Notes: generated by a model not told the origin, from the letters alone. A stretch of DNA of 64,000 bases from JANLVI01 sp031363915 (GCA_031363915.1 JANLVI010000002.1:52390-116389), one strand, 5' to 3'; positions 24,658 through 33,493 are shown, counted from the stretch's first letter. Translations and numbers: made by a program.

Positions 24658-26102
24658 GTCCGCGTGAGTGTTGCGATGTAAAATCCATCGCGACCGTCGA
24701 TCCCCGGCGGCACGAGCACGTCGCCGGCCGGTGTGAGAAATGCCGCGTAGCGCTGCGGTGCCGTCGTGCGCGCGAACTGCGGGTTTGCCCCAAGAAACCC
24801 TTCGACGACGCCGTCGCCTTCGCGAGCATCCGTCGAGCAGACCGCATATACGAGCGTCCCGCCGACGCGTAGACGCTTCGAACCCGCGTCGAGAATCGCA
24901 CGCTGAAGCGGCGCAAGACGCGCGCCGTCGTCCGAGGCTTTGCGCCAGCGCGCTTCGGGTTGACGCCCGAGGATGCCCAGGCCCGAGCACGGTGCGTCGA
25001 CCAAGACCCGATCCATGTCGTCGGCGCCGCGCGGGATGGTGGCATCCGCACATTCGAGCGTGACCGAGGCAAAGCCATGCTCCGCAAGGCGTTTGCGGTC
25101 GAGATCGACCTTGCGTTCGTCGTTGTCGATCGCTTCGAGGCTTCCGGTATCGCCGGTCCGGGCCACGATTTGCAGCGTTTTGTTACCGCGACCGCTGCAC
25201 AGCTCGAGAATGCGTTCGTTTGGCTGCGGATCGAGCAAATCGACCGGCATGCACGCGCTCTCGGCTTGCAGATTCCAGCGCCCGTTCGCGCGTTCGGCCA
25301 AGCCCGAACTCGCATGGCCATCGGCGATGACGATCGCATCGCACACCAGCGGCGATGGATGCGCGACGATGCCGTCCGCGGCAAGTTCGCTCACGATCGC
25401 CGCGCGGTCGAGTTTTGGATCGACGCGCAGGCCCGCAGGAGCCGGGGCGTTGATGCCCGCGAGGATACCCTCGAGGCGCTCGTCGCCGAAGCGCGCGCGC
25501 CAGTGCGCGACGATCCAATTCGGCAACGAGTAGCGCGTGCCCAAATACTCATCGTCCGTCTCGAACGAACCGCGATGGACCGGAACTGGAACGGCTTCGG
25601 CGACGCGCCGCAAAACGGCGTTCGTCAAACCCGCGGTGCCCTTATGACCGTAGCGTTTCGCCAAGCCCACGGATTCCGAAACCGCAGCGTACACCTCGAC
25701 ACCGTTCATCAAATCGAGCTGATACGCGCCCAGGCGCAGCACTTCGACGATCGTCGGCGGCATCGATTTCACGCGTTCGCCGATAAATGGTTCGAGAATG
25801 AAATCGAGGCGGCGGCGCATTTTAATCGAGCCGTACGCCAGCTCCGTTGCAAATGCGCGGTCGCGATGGTCGAGTTCGGCCGTGCGACTTCGATAGTCGA
25901 GCGCGTCGTGCGCTCCGCGCGGATGTTCTCCAAAGACGTCACGCACGACGTTTAGCGCGACCTCACGCGAAGAGACTTTGCGATCTGCCGTCCGTTCTTT
26001 GAACGCGGGCGTATTGGCTTTGGCAACGAACGCGGGCTTCGGACCGGCGGCGGATGCGGGTTTACGGCGGCCTTTGAGGGCCGGCTTGCTATTGGTTTTC
26101 AT
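24654..26102 (-). CDS. rsmB: 16S rRNA (cytosine(967)-C(5))-methyltransferase
   Basis: A 482-residue enzyme. Order: a basic tail of about 40 residues (KPALKGRRKPASAAGPKP), a NusB-like RNA-binding domain (SREVALNVVRDVFGE, DRAFATELAYGSIKMRR), then the m5C methyltransferase core with ILELCSGRGNKTLQIV for SAM, VLVDAPCSGLGILGR with one catalytic Cys and VYAVCSTDAREGD with the other. It methylates C967 of 16S rRNA. ATG at 26102 overlaps the fmt stop (ATGA); the frame upstream lies in fmt. The lysine-rich tail is longer than usual for RsmB and may help RNA binding. Role in the ribosome is well supported. Confidence 0.92.
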   Translation of the reverse strand: MKTNSKPALKGRRKPASAAGPKPAFVAKANTPAFKERTADRKVSSREVALNVVRDVFGEHPRGAHDALDYRSRTAELDHRDRAFATELAYGSIKMRRRLDFILEPFIGERVKSMPPTIVEVLRLGAYQLDLMNGVEVYAAVSESVGLAKRYGHKGTAGLTNAVLRRVAEAVPVPVHRGSFETDDEYLGTRYSLPNWIVAHWRARFGDERLEGILAGINAPAPAGLRVDPKLDRAAIVSELAADGIVAHPSPLVCDAIVIADGHASSGLAERANGRWNLQAESACMPVDLLDPQPNERILELCSGRGNKTLQIVARTGDTGSLEAIDNDERKVDLDRKRLAEHGFASVTLECADATIPRGADDMDRVLVDAPCSGLGILGRQPEARWRKASDDGARLAPLQRAILDAGSKRLRVGGTLVYAVCSTDAREGDGVVEGFLGANPQFARTTAPQRYAAFLTPAGDVLVPPGIDGRDGFYIATLTRT

Positions 26103-27040
26103 GATTTGTGTGCGGCGAGAAACGAGCGCGCAAAGTCGCGTCCGCTCATCTCGTTCCGACTGGGCGGCACGATCCGATCGATCGCAACCGCGCCGTCGCC
26201 CGTGCGTACCAGCGCCTCGGATCCGGCAAAAAAGAGCGTCCCGGGCGGCGCGCTGCGCTCGGCTTCGGGACACGGTACTGCGTGCACCGTGACGAATTTC
26301 GCGATCGTCGCTGCGTCGAGCGCCCCACGCGCGCCGGGTTTTGGCGCGAGCGAGCGGACGAGGTCGACGACGTGCTTGGAATCGCGCGACCAGTCGATGA
26401 GCGTATCGCCTTTGCCGATCGGGCGCGTGAGCGTTGCGGCAATTTCGTCCTCGGTAACACCGAGCGCGTTTTGCGGCGTGCGCGTAAGCGTTCCGGCTTC
26501 GAGTTCGTCGATCGCTCGAATCAAGAGTTCGGCGCCGCGCTTGGCAAGCCGGTCGTGCAAGGTCCCATACGTTTCGGCAACGCCCAGCGGCGTTCGTTCT
26601 TGCACGAGGATGTCGCCCGTATCCATGCCCGCATCCATCACGATGATCGTCGTTCCGGTTTCCGTGCGACCGTCGCGAATTGTTGACTGAAGCGGCGTCG
26701 CACCGCGGTAGAGCGGCAAGAGACTGGGGTGCACGTTGAACGCACCGAGCGGGGCAAGATCGAGGATCGCCTCCGGTAAGATTTTCCCGTAGGAGGCGAC
26801 GACGAAAAGCTCGGCCTCGAACGCGCTTATCTCACCGATCGCCGCACGCAGCTTTTCCGGCGTTAGGGCCGGGATTCCGAGCGTCTCGGCCGCATCGCGA
26901 ACCGGCGTCGGCGCGAGCTTCTGTCCGCGCTTCGCCGGACGATCGGGCTGAGTAACGACGGCCATCAGCTCGGTGCGAACGTCGAGTGCGCGCAAGATCG
27001 GGACGGCAAACTCGCTCGTTCCGAAGAGGACCGTTCTCAG
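26099..27040 (-). CDS. fmt: Methionyl-tRNA formyltransferase (probable CTG start)
   Basis: Fmt formylates initiator Met-tRNA. The conserved core is GAFNVHPSLLPLYRGATPLQ and MDAGMDTGDILVQERT, including the catalytic Asn, His and Asp. The first strand, RTVLFGTSEFAVPILRAL, lies before any ATG, GTG or TTG in the frame: TTG at 26995 would delete it. Reading from CTG at 27040 restores the standard Fmt N-terminus and a normal length (313 residues), and CTG overlaps the def stop as CTGA, the same pattern used by other genes here. A non-canonical start is therefore the best reading. The C-terminal RNA-binding domain follows (ALDAATIAKFVTVHAVPC). Confidence 0.88.
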   Translation of the reverse strand: MRTVLFGTSEFAVPILRALDVRTELMAVVTQPDRPAKRGQKLAPTPVRDAAETLGIPALTPEKLRAAIGEISAFEAELFVVASYGKILPEAILDLAPLGAFNVHPSLLPLYRGATPLQSTIRDGRTETGTTIIVMDAGMDTGDILVQERTPLGVAETYGTLHDRLAKRGAELLIRAIDELEAGTLTRTPQNALGVTEDEIAATLTRPIGKGDTLIDWSRDSKHVVDLVRSLAPKPGARGALDAATIAKFVTVHAVPCPEAERSAPPGTLFFAGSEALVRTGDGAVAIDRIVPPSRNEMSGRDFARSFLAAHKS

Positions 27041-27606
27041 AGCGAAAGCGCGACTTCGTCGGCGATGCGCGCTACACCAGCGGCCTCGGCTTCGACGGCC
27101 GCGGCCTCGGCTTGTTCTTCTTCGGTGACGGCAGGGCGGACGTTCTGCGCTTTATCGGTGTAAAGAATGCCGTCGAGATGATCCATCTCGTGCTGCAGGC
27201 AGCGCGCGAAGAGTCCGGTGCCTTCGAGTTCGATCTTTTTCCCGTCACGATCGATGCCGCAGCACACGACGCGCTCGAAGCGTTTCACATCGCCGACATA
27301 GCCGGGGACGGAGAGGCAACCTTCGATCGATTCGATCTCGCCTTCGGTCACGGTGAACTTCGGATTGATCATGACGAACGGACCGTGCGCTTCTTCGTCA
27401 TCCTGAAGGTCGATCGTGAAAATGCGCTTGGAGACGTTGACCTGCGGGGCGGCAAGACCGATGCCCGGCGCTTCGTACATCGTCTCGTACATGTCATCGA
27501 TCAGCTGCTGGAAGAGGGGGTCATGCAGTTCGTCGAGGGACACTTTTTTGGCGACTTTGCGGAGCGTGGGATGGTTATCGGTCAGGATCGCGCGGAGGTA
27601 GGCCAT
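27037..27606 (-). CDS. def: Peptide deformylase
   Basis: A 189-residue iron/zinc enzyme that removes formyl from nascent proteins. All three motifs are intact: GIGLAAPQV (about residue 50), EGCLSVPG (metal Cys) and QHEMDHLDG (two metal His and catalytic Glu). After about residue 160 there is an Ala/Glu-rich tail (EEEQAEAAAVEAEAAG) that is not part of the core. ATG at 27606 lies 6 bp after a TATAAT box. First gene of the unit def-fmt-rsmB-FHA-FHA-PP2C-ftsW-deacetylase-like. Def and Fmt working as a pair is classical. Confidence 0.95.
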   Translation of the reverse strand: MAYLRAILTDNHPTLRKVAKKVSLDELHDPLFQQLIDDMYETMYEAPGIGLAAPQVNVSKRIFTIDLQDDEEAHGPFVMINPKFTVTEGEIESIEGCLSVPGYVGDVKRFERVVCCGIDRDGKKIELEGTGLFARCLQHEMDHLDGILYTDKAQNVRPAVTEEEQAEAAAVEAEAAGVARIADEVALSL

Positions 27607-27612
27607 GCTCCC

Positions 27613-27618
27613 ATTATA
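27613..27618 (-). promoter_or_regulatory. Candidate -10 box (TATAAT) of a leaderless def promoter
   Basis: On the minus strand a perfect TATAAT ends 6 bp before the def ATG (GGGAGC between). Transcription would then begin at or within a base or so of the start codon. The GGGAG lies only 1 bp from ATG, too close to act as a ribosome-binding site. No clear -35 box is seen at the 17-bp distance. This is the likely promoter of the def-ftsW unit, located in the 145-bp gap after hslU. Confidence 0.6.
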
Positions 27619-27751
27619 CCCCCGCCCGCCAAGTGGCGGTTGCGTTCAACCTACCGGTCGGTTGGCAGCAACTTGCCGCGGGCTCCTGCTCCGTCAATCG
27701 TCGAATTCAACGAGCTAGTCGAGCCCGCAGAACCGCTCGTCGGGCATAGCG

Positions 27752-29191
27752 CTACAATATGAAGTTTGAGAGGTCGCTATTGCCGGCGATCGTTTCGAGT
27801 TTTTCGCGGACGTAGGCGCCGTCGATCGTGACGGGGCCCGATTTCTCCGGGGCCTCGTAGCCGACTTCGTCCAGTAGCCGCTCGAGCACCGTGTGCAGGC
27901 GCCGGGCGCCGATGTTTTCCGTTTGCTCGTTCACTTGCATCGCGATGCGTGCGATTTCGACGATCGCATCGGGGGTGATTTCGAGTTGGACGTTTTCAGT
28001 TGAGAGCAGCGCTTTGTACTGCGTGATGAGCGCATTCTTGGGTTGCGTGAGGATCGTTTCGAAATCCGCGGCGGTGAGAGAATCGAGCTCCACGCGAATC
28101 GGGAAGCGGCCTTGAAGTTCGGGGATGAGATCCGAGGGTTTGCTGACGTGAAACGCGCCCGCTGCGATGAAGAGCACGTGATCCGTTTTGAGCACGCCGT
28201 ATTTCGTGGTGACAGTCGACCCTTCGACGATCGGCAGAATGTCGCGCTGCACGCCTTCGCGTGAAACGTCGGCGCCTTGCGAACCGCGGCCCGCTACTTT
28301 ATCGAGTTCGTCGATAAAAATGATCCCGTTTTCGCCCGCGCGGCGGAGCGCCTCGCGTTTGACCGCATCCATGTCGATGAGTTTGTTCTCTTCTTCCGCC
28401 GCGAAGATACGGCGGGCTTCGGTGACCGTGACGCGCTTCTTCGATTTCTTCTTCGGCAAGAGGCCGCCAAGCATCTCGCTCATATCGTTGCCCCCGCCCA
28501 TGCTTTGGTCGCCGCCCATCATGCCGATCGGTAGCGTTGCCTGTTCTTCGATTTCGATTTCGACTAAACGTACGTCATAGAAGCCGCGCAGAATATCGCT
28601 GCGCGCTTCATCGCGCACGCGCGTCACCTCATCGTTATGTGGCGGCGGCGCTTGCGGAGGCGGCGGCGGTTGCGGGTTCACGTTGCCGAATTGGCCGCCG
28701 AAGATCGAGCCGAGTTGCGCAAACGGATTACTCGGCTGCTGCTGCGAGGGCGGGCGCGTTTCGGGATGAAGCAAATCGATGACGCGCTCGACTGCCGCGC
28801 GGTCCGCTGCCTCCACAACATCCAAACGACGTTCGTCCGTCACCATACGTACCGCGGCTTCAGCAAGATCGCGCACCATGGATTCGACATCGCGGCCGAC
28901 GTAGCCGACCTCGGTATATTTCGTCGCCTCGACTTTGATGAAGGGCGCACCCGCAAGCGCGGCAAGACGCCGCGCGATCTCCGTTTTGCCGACGCCGGTC
29001 GGTCCGATCATCAGGATGTTCTTTGGGATGATGTCTTCGCGCATCTCGGGCGGGAGCGCGTCGCGACGGTAGCGATTGCGCAGGGCGATCGCGACGGCGC
29101 GCTTGGCCTTATGCTGGCCGACGATATAGCGATCGAGTTCGGCGACGATCTCGCGCGGCGTCTTGGCCGCGATCGGAGCGATGGCAGTCAT
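27752..29191 (-). CDS. hslU: ATP-dependent protease ATPase subunit HslU
   Basis: A 479-residue AAA+ unfoldase. Walker A is GPTGVGKTEIARRLA (about residues 55-70), Walker B GIIFIDELDKVA, and the pore loop region (TKYTEVGYVGRDVESMVRDL) carries the GYVG motif. The end EKLETIAGNSDLSNFIL is the conserved C-terminus that docks HslV. The intermediate domain contains an unusual Pro/Gln-rich insert (QPPPPPQAPPPHN) and a Met/Gly-rich stretch. ATG at 29191 overlaps the hslV stop (ATGA). HslU feeds substrates to HslV. Confidence 0.96.
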   Translation of the reverse strand: MTAIAPIAAKTPREIVAELDRYIVGQHKAKRAVAIALRNRYRRDALPPEMREDIIPKNILMIGPTGVGKTEIARRLAALAGAPFIKVEATKYTEVGYVGRDVESMVRDLAEAAVRMVTDERRLDVVEAADRAAVERVIDLLHPETRPPSQQQPSNPFAQLGSIFGGQFGNVNPQPPPPPQAPPPHNDEVTRVRDEARSDILRGFYDVRLVEIEIEEQATLPIGMMGGDQSMGGGNDMSEMLGGLLPKKKSKKRVTVTEARRIFAAEEENKLIDMDAVKREALRRAGENGIIFIDELDKVAGRGSQGADVSREGVQRDILPIVEGSTVTTKYGVLKTDHVLFIAAGAFHVSKPSDLIPELQGRFPIRVELDSLTAADFETILTQPKNALITQYKALLSTENVQLEITPDAIVEIARIAMQVNEQTENIGARRLHTVLERLLDEVGYEAPEKSGPVTIDGAYVREKLETIAGNSDLSNFIL

Positions 29192-29721
29192 CCCGCGACC
29201 TCCACGGTAATGTCGGTATTGGTGTAAATGCAGATACCGGCCGCGATTTCGAGCGACGCGCGGGCGATGGCCTCGGCATCGAGCGACGAATTGCGCAGAA
29301 GCGCTTGCGCAGCGGCTTGAGCGTATGGTCCGCCGCTGCCGATCGCAGCGATGCCCTCATCGGGTTCGATTACATCGCCCGTCCCAGAGAGCACGAAGAG
29401 ATGCTCGGGCGTGCCGACGATCAGCAGTGCTTCGAGTCGACGCAGCGCGCGGTCTTGGCGCCAGTCGTTGGCGAGTTCCACCGAGGCCCGCACGATGTTG
29501 CCCTTGTACTCGCTGAGCTTGCCTTCGAATTTCTCGAGCAGGGTGATGCCGTCGGCCGCCGACCCTGCAAAGCCCACGATCACGCTGCCGTTCGCGATCT
29601 TGCGAACTTTGCGGGCGCTGTGCTTCATGATGGTTTTGTCGAGCGTGACTTGTCCGTCGCCCGCCATAGCCAGTTTGCCGTCTTTTCGCACGGCGACGAT
29701 CGTGGTTGACCGAATTCGCAT
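29188..29721 (-). CDS. hslV: ATP-dependent protease proteolytic subunit HslV
   Basis: A 177-residue threonine protease. The sequence MRIRSTTIVAVRKDGKLAMA suggests that five residues (MRIRS) are removed to expose the catalytic Thr of TTIVAVR; the simplest HslV proteins lose only Met. GDGQVTLDKTIMKHSARKVR with Lys, and IGSGGPYAQAAAQALL with the oxyanion helix region are standard. ATG at 29721. Overlaps hslU by 4 bp and follows trmFO after 38 bp. In many bacteria a xerC gene stands between trmFO and hslV; here it is missing. Confidence 0.95.
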   Translation of the reverse strand: MRIRSTTIVAVRKDGKLAMAGDGQVTLDKTIMKHSARKVRKIANGSVIVGFAGSAADGITLLEKFEGKLSEYKGNIVRASVELANDWRQDRALRRLEALLIVGTPEHLFVLSGTGDVIEPDEGIAAIGSGGPYAQAAAQALLRNSSLDAEAIARASLEIAAGICIYTNTDITVEVAG

Positions 29722-29759
29722 ATCGCCTTTGGTATGCGCGTCGGTTCGGAAAGTTTCTT

Positions 29760-31151
29760 CTATCGAACCCCGGCGAGCGTCCGATCGCAGCCGAGCTTTC
29801 CGGCGAACTCATCGATCCGCTGAAGCGCGCGCGTAGCAAGCAAGCCGCGCTTCTCCATCTTCGCAAGTTTGATCGGGCGCCCATTACCGTTGAGACGCAG
29901 TTCGACCTCGGGCGGGCTGAAGTACGACCAGGTGACGTTCGCGGGCTGGAAGTCATCCGTAACGGTGTTCTGGACGTGCGCGACCACCGCACCGAGCGCC
30001 GTATCTTCGGGAACGGGGATCGGCGGCAGGCCGAGCAACTCGCGCGCGGCCGCGTTGCCGGCGATCATGCCGCAGGCGGCCGCTTCGACGTACCCTTCGG
30101 CGCCGGTGATTTGTCCGGCAAAATAGATACGCGGATGGGAGCGCAGGCGCAAGGTCGCATCGAGAGCACGCGGGCTATCGATGAACGTGTTGCGGTGCAT
30201 GACGCCCAGGCGAACCCACTCGGCATTCGCCATCCCCGGCAATTTGTTGAACGCTTCTTTTTGCGCGGGCCACGTCAGACGCGTTTGGAAACCGACGAGA
30301 TTCATGGCGGTACCAGTCGCGTTTTCGTTGCGCAGCTGAACGACGGCATACGGCGTCTTGCCGGTATCGGGGTGACGTAAGCCGACGGGTTTGAGCGGAC
30401 CAAAACGCATCGCGTCTTCGCCGCGCTCGGCCATCTCTTCGATCGGCAGGCAGCCCTCGAAGAACGGCACTTTGCCGGCGGCGACGTCGTGTTCGAAGGC
30501 TTTGGGTTCGTGCTTGGGCAGCGTGCGCAAGTCGTGCACGAACTGCAGATACTGTTCTTTGTCGAGCGGGATGTTGAGGTAATCGTCGCCGGCGCCTTTA
30601 TCGTAACGCGACTTGCGGTACATCTGGGTGAGGTCGAGCGACTCGGTCGCGACAATGGGCGCGGCAGCATCGTAGTAGTGCAGCCGCTCGGAACCCACCA
30701 ATGCATCGATCGCCGCTGAGAGCGTATCCGATGGCAGCGGACCACACGCAATGATGACCGTGCCCTCGGCGGGGATGGCGTTCACTTCTTCGCGGTGCAG
30801 CGTGATGTTGGGATGCGCGGTGAGGCGCTCTTCGACGAGCGCGCCGAAGCGCTCGCGATCGACCGCAAGCGCGCCGCCGGCGGGCACGGCGGTCTCGCGT
30901 GCCGAGGTGACGATGAGCGAATCGAGCCGCACGAGTTCTTCTTTGAGCAATCCGACGGCGTTCTCGAGCGCTGCGCCGCGCATAGAGTTGGAACACACGA
31001 GTTCCGCGAGCATGTCGGTTTGATGCGCCGGCCCGCGTTTGCGCGGGCGCATCTCGAAGAGATCCACCGTGACACCGGCCTGCGCGGCTTGCCACGCGGC
31101 TTCGCAGCCCGCAAGTCCGCCGCCGATAACCGTGAGCGTTTTAAGCTTCAA
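29760..31151 (-). CDS. trmFO: tRNA (uracil-5-)-methyltransferase, folate/FAD-dependent
   Basis: A 463-residue flavoprotein that makes ribothymidine-54 in tRNA using methylenetetrahydrofolate. The FAD-binding motif is LTVIGGGLAGCEAAWQ at the N-terminus, followed by VCSNSMRGAALENAVGLLKE, a TrmFO hallmark, PFFEGCLPIEEMAERGEDAM and YFAGQITGAEGYVEAAACG. TTG at 31151 is chosen: it puts the FAD motif close to the N-terminus and overlaps topA by only 11 bp; the alternative ATG at 31199 would reach deep into topA. Between topA and hslV, a gene order shared with Firmicutes. Confidence 0.93.
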   Translation of the reverse strand: MKLKTLTVIGGGLAGCEAAWQAAQAGVTVDLFEMRPRKRGPAHQTDMLAELVCSNSMRGAALENAVGLLKEELVRLDSLIVTSARETAVPAGGALAVDRERFGALVEERLTAHPNITLHREEVNAIPAEGTVIIACGPLPSDTLSAAIDALVGSERLHYYDAAAPIVATESLDLTQMYRKSRYDKGAGDDYLNIPLDKEQYLQFVHDLRTLPKHEPKAFEHDVAAGKVPFFEGCLPIEEMAERGEDAMRFGPLKPVGLRHPDTGKTPYAVVQLRNENATGTAMNLVGFQTRLTWPAQKEAFNKLPGMANAEWVRLGVMHRNTFIDSPRALDATLRLRSHPRIYFAGQITGAEGYVEAAACGMIAGNAAARELLGLPPIPVPEDTALGAVVAHVQNTVTDDFQPANVTWSYFSPPEVELRLNGNGRPIKLAKMEKRGLLATRALQRIDEFAGKLGCDRTLAGVR

Positions 31152-33339
31152 CGGCTTCGCGTTCCCGTTCTTCTTCAATATCGTCCGACGATTCGGCATC
31201 AGGGTTCGCCGCCCCAAGCGACGTGAGATCGTGTTCCTTATCGGCCTTGCATTCCAAGGTCACGACGCCGCCGCGCTTGGTCTTTGCGGTGACGTACGAG
31301 CCGCAGATCGGGCACGGTTCGGGGATGACGCGATCCCACGAGACGAAGTCGCACTTGGGATAGTTCGCACAGCCGTAAAAAATGCGGCCTTTGCGCGACT
31401 TGCGCTCGACGACCATGCCCTGATCTTTGGGACACTTGGCGCCCGTGTCTTTGAGGATCGGGCGCGTCGTCTTGCACTCGGGATAGCCCGTGCACGAGAT
31501 GAACTTGCCGAAGCGTCCGGTCTTGATGACCATCGGCCGCTCGCAGTTCGGGCAGATGTCGTCGGTCGGCTCGTCGCGCATCTCGACTTTGGGCAGCTTC
31601 TCTTCGGCTGAGTCGAGTTTGATTTTGAACGTCGAATAGAAGTCGCGCAACACGCCGACCCAGTCTTCGTTGCCCTCGGCGACGCGGTCGAGTTTGTCTT
31701 CCATCGATGCGGTGAACGTGGTGTCCACGATGTCGGAAAAGTGCTCGACGAGCAGGTCGTTGACGGCAAAACCGATTTCGGTCGGATGGAAGCGGCGGTC
31801 GATCTGTTCGACATAACCGCGCGCTTGAACGGTCTCGACGATCGCCGAGTACGTTGAGGGGCGGCCGATCCGATTCTCTTCGAGCGCCTTGACGAGCGAG
31901 GCTTCCGAGAACCGAGGCGGCGGTTCGGTGAAATGCTGTTTAGGATCGAGCGACGTGCGTTCGAGCACCTCGTCTTGCTTCATCGCGGGCAGAATCGGAC
32001 GCGCCTTGGGCGCCGCTTTGCCGTTGGTTGCCGCGATGGTATCGCCGGACTCCGGCTTTTCGTCGTCCTTGCCCTCTTCATATACTGCGGTGAAACCGGC
32101 GAATTTCATCACGCTGCCGGTCGCACGGAAGCCGTAGGACTTTGCGGCGATGTCGACCGTCGTCTGATCGAAAATGGCCGCTGCCATTTGCGATGCGACG
32201 AAGCGCTCCCAGATCAATTGATACAGGCGCAGATCGTCGCGCTTGAGGATTTTGGCCATCTTCTCCGGCGTGCGGGTCACGTCGGTCGGACGAATCGCTT
32301 CGTGCGCATCTTGCGCGCCTTCACGCAACTTGTGCGTGCGGGGACCGCCGTAGAACGCCTCACCGAAGGTTTGATCGATGAACGCGCGGGCCGCGTCTTT
32401 GGCCGAATCACTGATGCGCGGCGAGTCGGTACGCATGTAGGTAATGAGACCTTGCGTGCCGTCCGCTCCGCCCAGATCCAAGCCTTCGTAGAGTGCTTGC
32501 GCGACTTGCATCGTCTTGCGGACGCGGAACTTCAGCTTGCGCGAGGCTTCTTGCTGGAGGGTCGAGGTGGTGAACGGCACAGCCGGATTGCGCTTCTGCT
32601 CGCGCGTCTTGATGCCGCTCACGGCATAGGCGGCGCCCTCGAGATCGGCGACGATCTTCGCGGCCTGATCGCCGTTAGTAACTTCGGCTTTCGTGCCGGC
32701 GATCGCGACGAGTTCGGCGGTAAACGGCGGCGGGTTGCCGACCGAGGCGAGTTTCGCGGTGATCGACCAGTACTCGCGCGGGACGAACGCTTTGATCTCG
32801 CGCTCGCGGTCGACGATGATCTTCACTGCAACCGACTGGACGCGTCCGGCGGAGAGTCCGCCGCGGACCTTGGCCCAGAGCAGCGGCGAGATTTTGTAAC
32901 CGACGAGGCGGTCCAAAATGCGGCGAGCCTGCTGCGCGTTCACGCGCGGCATATCGATCTCGTGCGGGTCTTTGAGCGCCGCGAGGACGGCGTCTTTGGT
33001 GATCTCGTGCAGCTCGATGCGCTTGGCATTCGGGAGTTTGAGCAACTCCGCAAGGTGCCACGCGATCGCTTCGCCTTCGCGATCGGGATCGGAGGCAAGG
33101 TACACTTCGCTTGCGCCTTTGACGGCCGCCTTGAGCTCTTTGATGATGTCGCCCTTACCTTTAATGGTGAGGTACTTCGGCGCGAAATCGTGATCGACGT
33201 CGACGCCGAGCGTGCTCTTTGGGAGATCGCGGACGTGACCGACCGATGCCTTGACCACGTAACGCGGCGGCAAGAATTTCTTGATGGTTTTGGCTTTCGT
33301 CGGCGACTCGACGATGATTAACGGCTTTCCGGCTGCCAC
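31141..33339 (-). CDS. topA: DNA topoisomerase I
   Basis: A 732-residue type IA topoisomerase. The TOPRIM domain is at the start (KPLIIVESPTKAKTIKKFL, YLASDPDREGEAIAWHL), the active Tyr is in GLITYMRTDSPRIS, and the C-terminus carries three zinc-ribbon repeats (CPNCERPMV...GYPEC, CPKDQGMVV...NYPKC, CPICGSYVT...LEC). A Glu-rich tail follows. The GTG start has GAGGGAG at a good distance. It is the promoter-proximal gene of topA-trmFO-hslV-hslU. It relaxes negative supercoils in the nucleoid. Confidence 0.96.
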   Translation of the reverse strand: MAAGKPLIIVESPTKAKTIKKFLPPRYVVKASVGHVRDLPKSTLGVDVDHDFAPKYLTIKGKGDIIKELKAAVKGASEVYLASDPDREGEAIAWHLAELLKLPNAKRIELHEITKDAVLAALKDPHEIDMPRVNAQQARRILDRLVGYKISPLLWAKVRGGLSAGRVQSVAVKIIVDREREIKAFVPREYWSITAKLASVGNPPPFTAELVAIAGTKAEVTNGDQAAKIVADLEGAAYAVSGIKTREQKRNPAVPFTTSTLQQEASRKLKFRVRKTMQVAQALYEGLDLGGADGTQGLITYMRTDSPRISDSAKDAARAFIDQTFGEAFYGGPRTHKLREGAQDAHEAIRPTDVTRTPEKMAKILKRDDLRLYQLIWERFVASQMAAAIFDQTTVDIAAKSYGFRATGSVMKFAGFTAVYEEGKDDEKPESGDTIAATNGKAAPKARPILPAMKQDEVLERTSLDPKQHFTEPPPRFSEASLVKALEENRIGRPSTYSAIVETVQARGYVEQIDRRFHPTEIGFAVNDLLVEHFSDIVDTTFTASMEDKLDRVAEGNEDWVGVLRDFYSTFKIKLDSAEEKLPKVEMRDEPTDDICPNCERPMVIKTGRFGKFISCTGYPECKTTRPILKDTGAKCPKDQGMVVERKSRKGRIFYGCANYPKCDFVSWDRVIPEPCPICGSYVTAKTKRGGVVTLECKADKEHDLTSLGAANPDAESSDDIEEEREREAVEA

Positions 33340-33367
33340 GTGACTCCCTCGATTAGTAAACGGACTC

Positions 33368-33373
33368 AGTATA
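33368..33373 (-). promoter_or_regulatory. Candidate -10 box of the topA operon promoter
   Basis: TATACT on the minus strand, 28 bp before the topA GTG. It leaves room for a short leader that contains the GAGGGAG ribosome-binding site. TTGACT occurs only 7 bp further upstream, too close for a -35 box, so the -35 region is not resolved. Confidence 0.4.
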
Positions 33374-33436
33374 CGCCGGGAGTCAAGTGGGTGTCACGAA
33401 ACGCCAGCCACGCGAACCCGTCCAAAGTGCGATAAG

Positions 33437-33465
33437 TTGCAAAATAATTGGATGCAGTGTACGAT
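33437..33465 (+). promoter_or_regulatory. Candidate sigma-70 promoter of the histone H1-like gene
   Basis: TTGCAA (33437-33442) and TACGAT (33460-33465) are separated by exactly 17 bp in an AT-rich patch of the otherwise GC-rich window. Each matches 4 of 6 consensus bases. The leader to the ATG at 33543 would be about 70 nt. GATGCA occurs three times nearby (33451, 33463, 33495), possibly a protein-binding repeat. Confidence 0.4.
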
Positions 33466-33480
33466 GCAATAAATTGTGTC

Positions 33481-33493
33481 TCTCATTATGAGA
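33481..33493. promoter_or_regulatory. Palindrome TCTCAT-T-ATGAGA, operator candidate
   Basis: A perfect 6-bp inverted repeat with one central base lies about 15 bp downstream of the proposed -10 box and 50 bp before the ATG of the H1-like gene. Size and symmetry fit a repressor site or a small leader hairpin. No regulator is identified. Confidence 0.3.

Noticed and set aside
24658..25053. Extended N-terminus for the FhaA-like protein
   Set aside because: The extension is out-of-frame rsmB sequence; the GTGA overlap at 24657 gives the exact domain start.
31927..33321. Plus-strand frame of about 460 residues over topA
   Set aside because: Arg-rich shadow of topA without any domain.
33374..33385. 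TTGACT as -35 box for topA
   Set aside because: Only 7 bp separate it from the TATACT box, not the needed 16-18.
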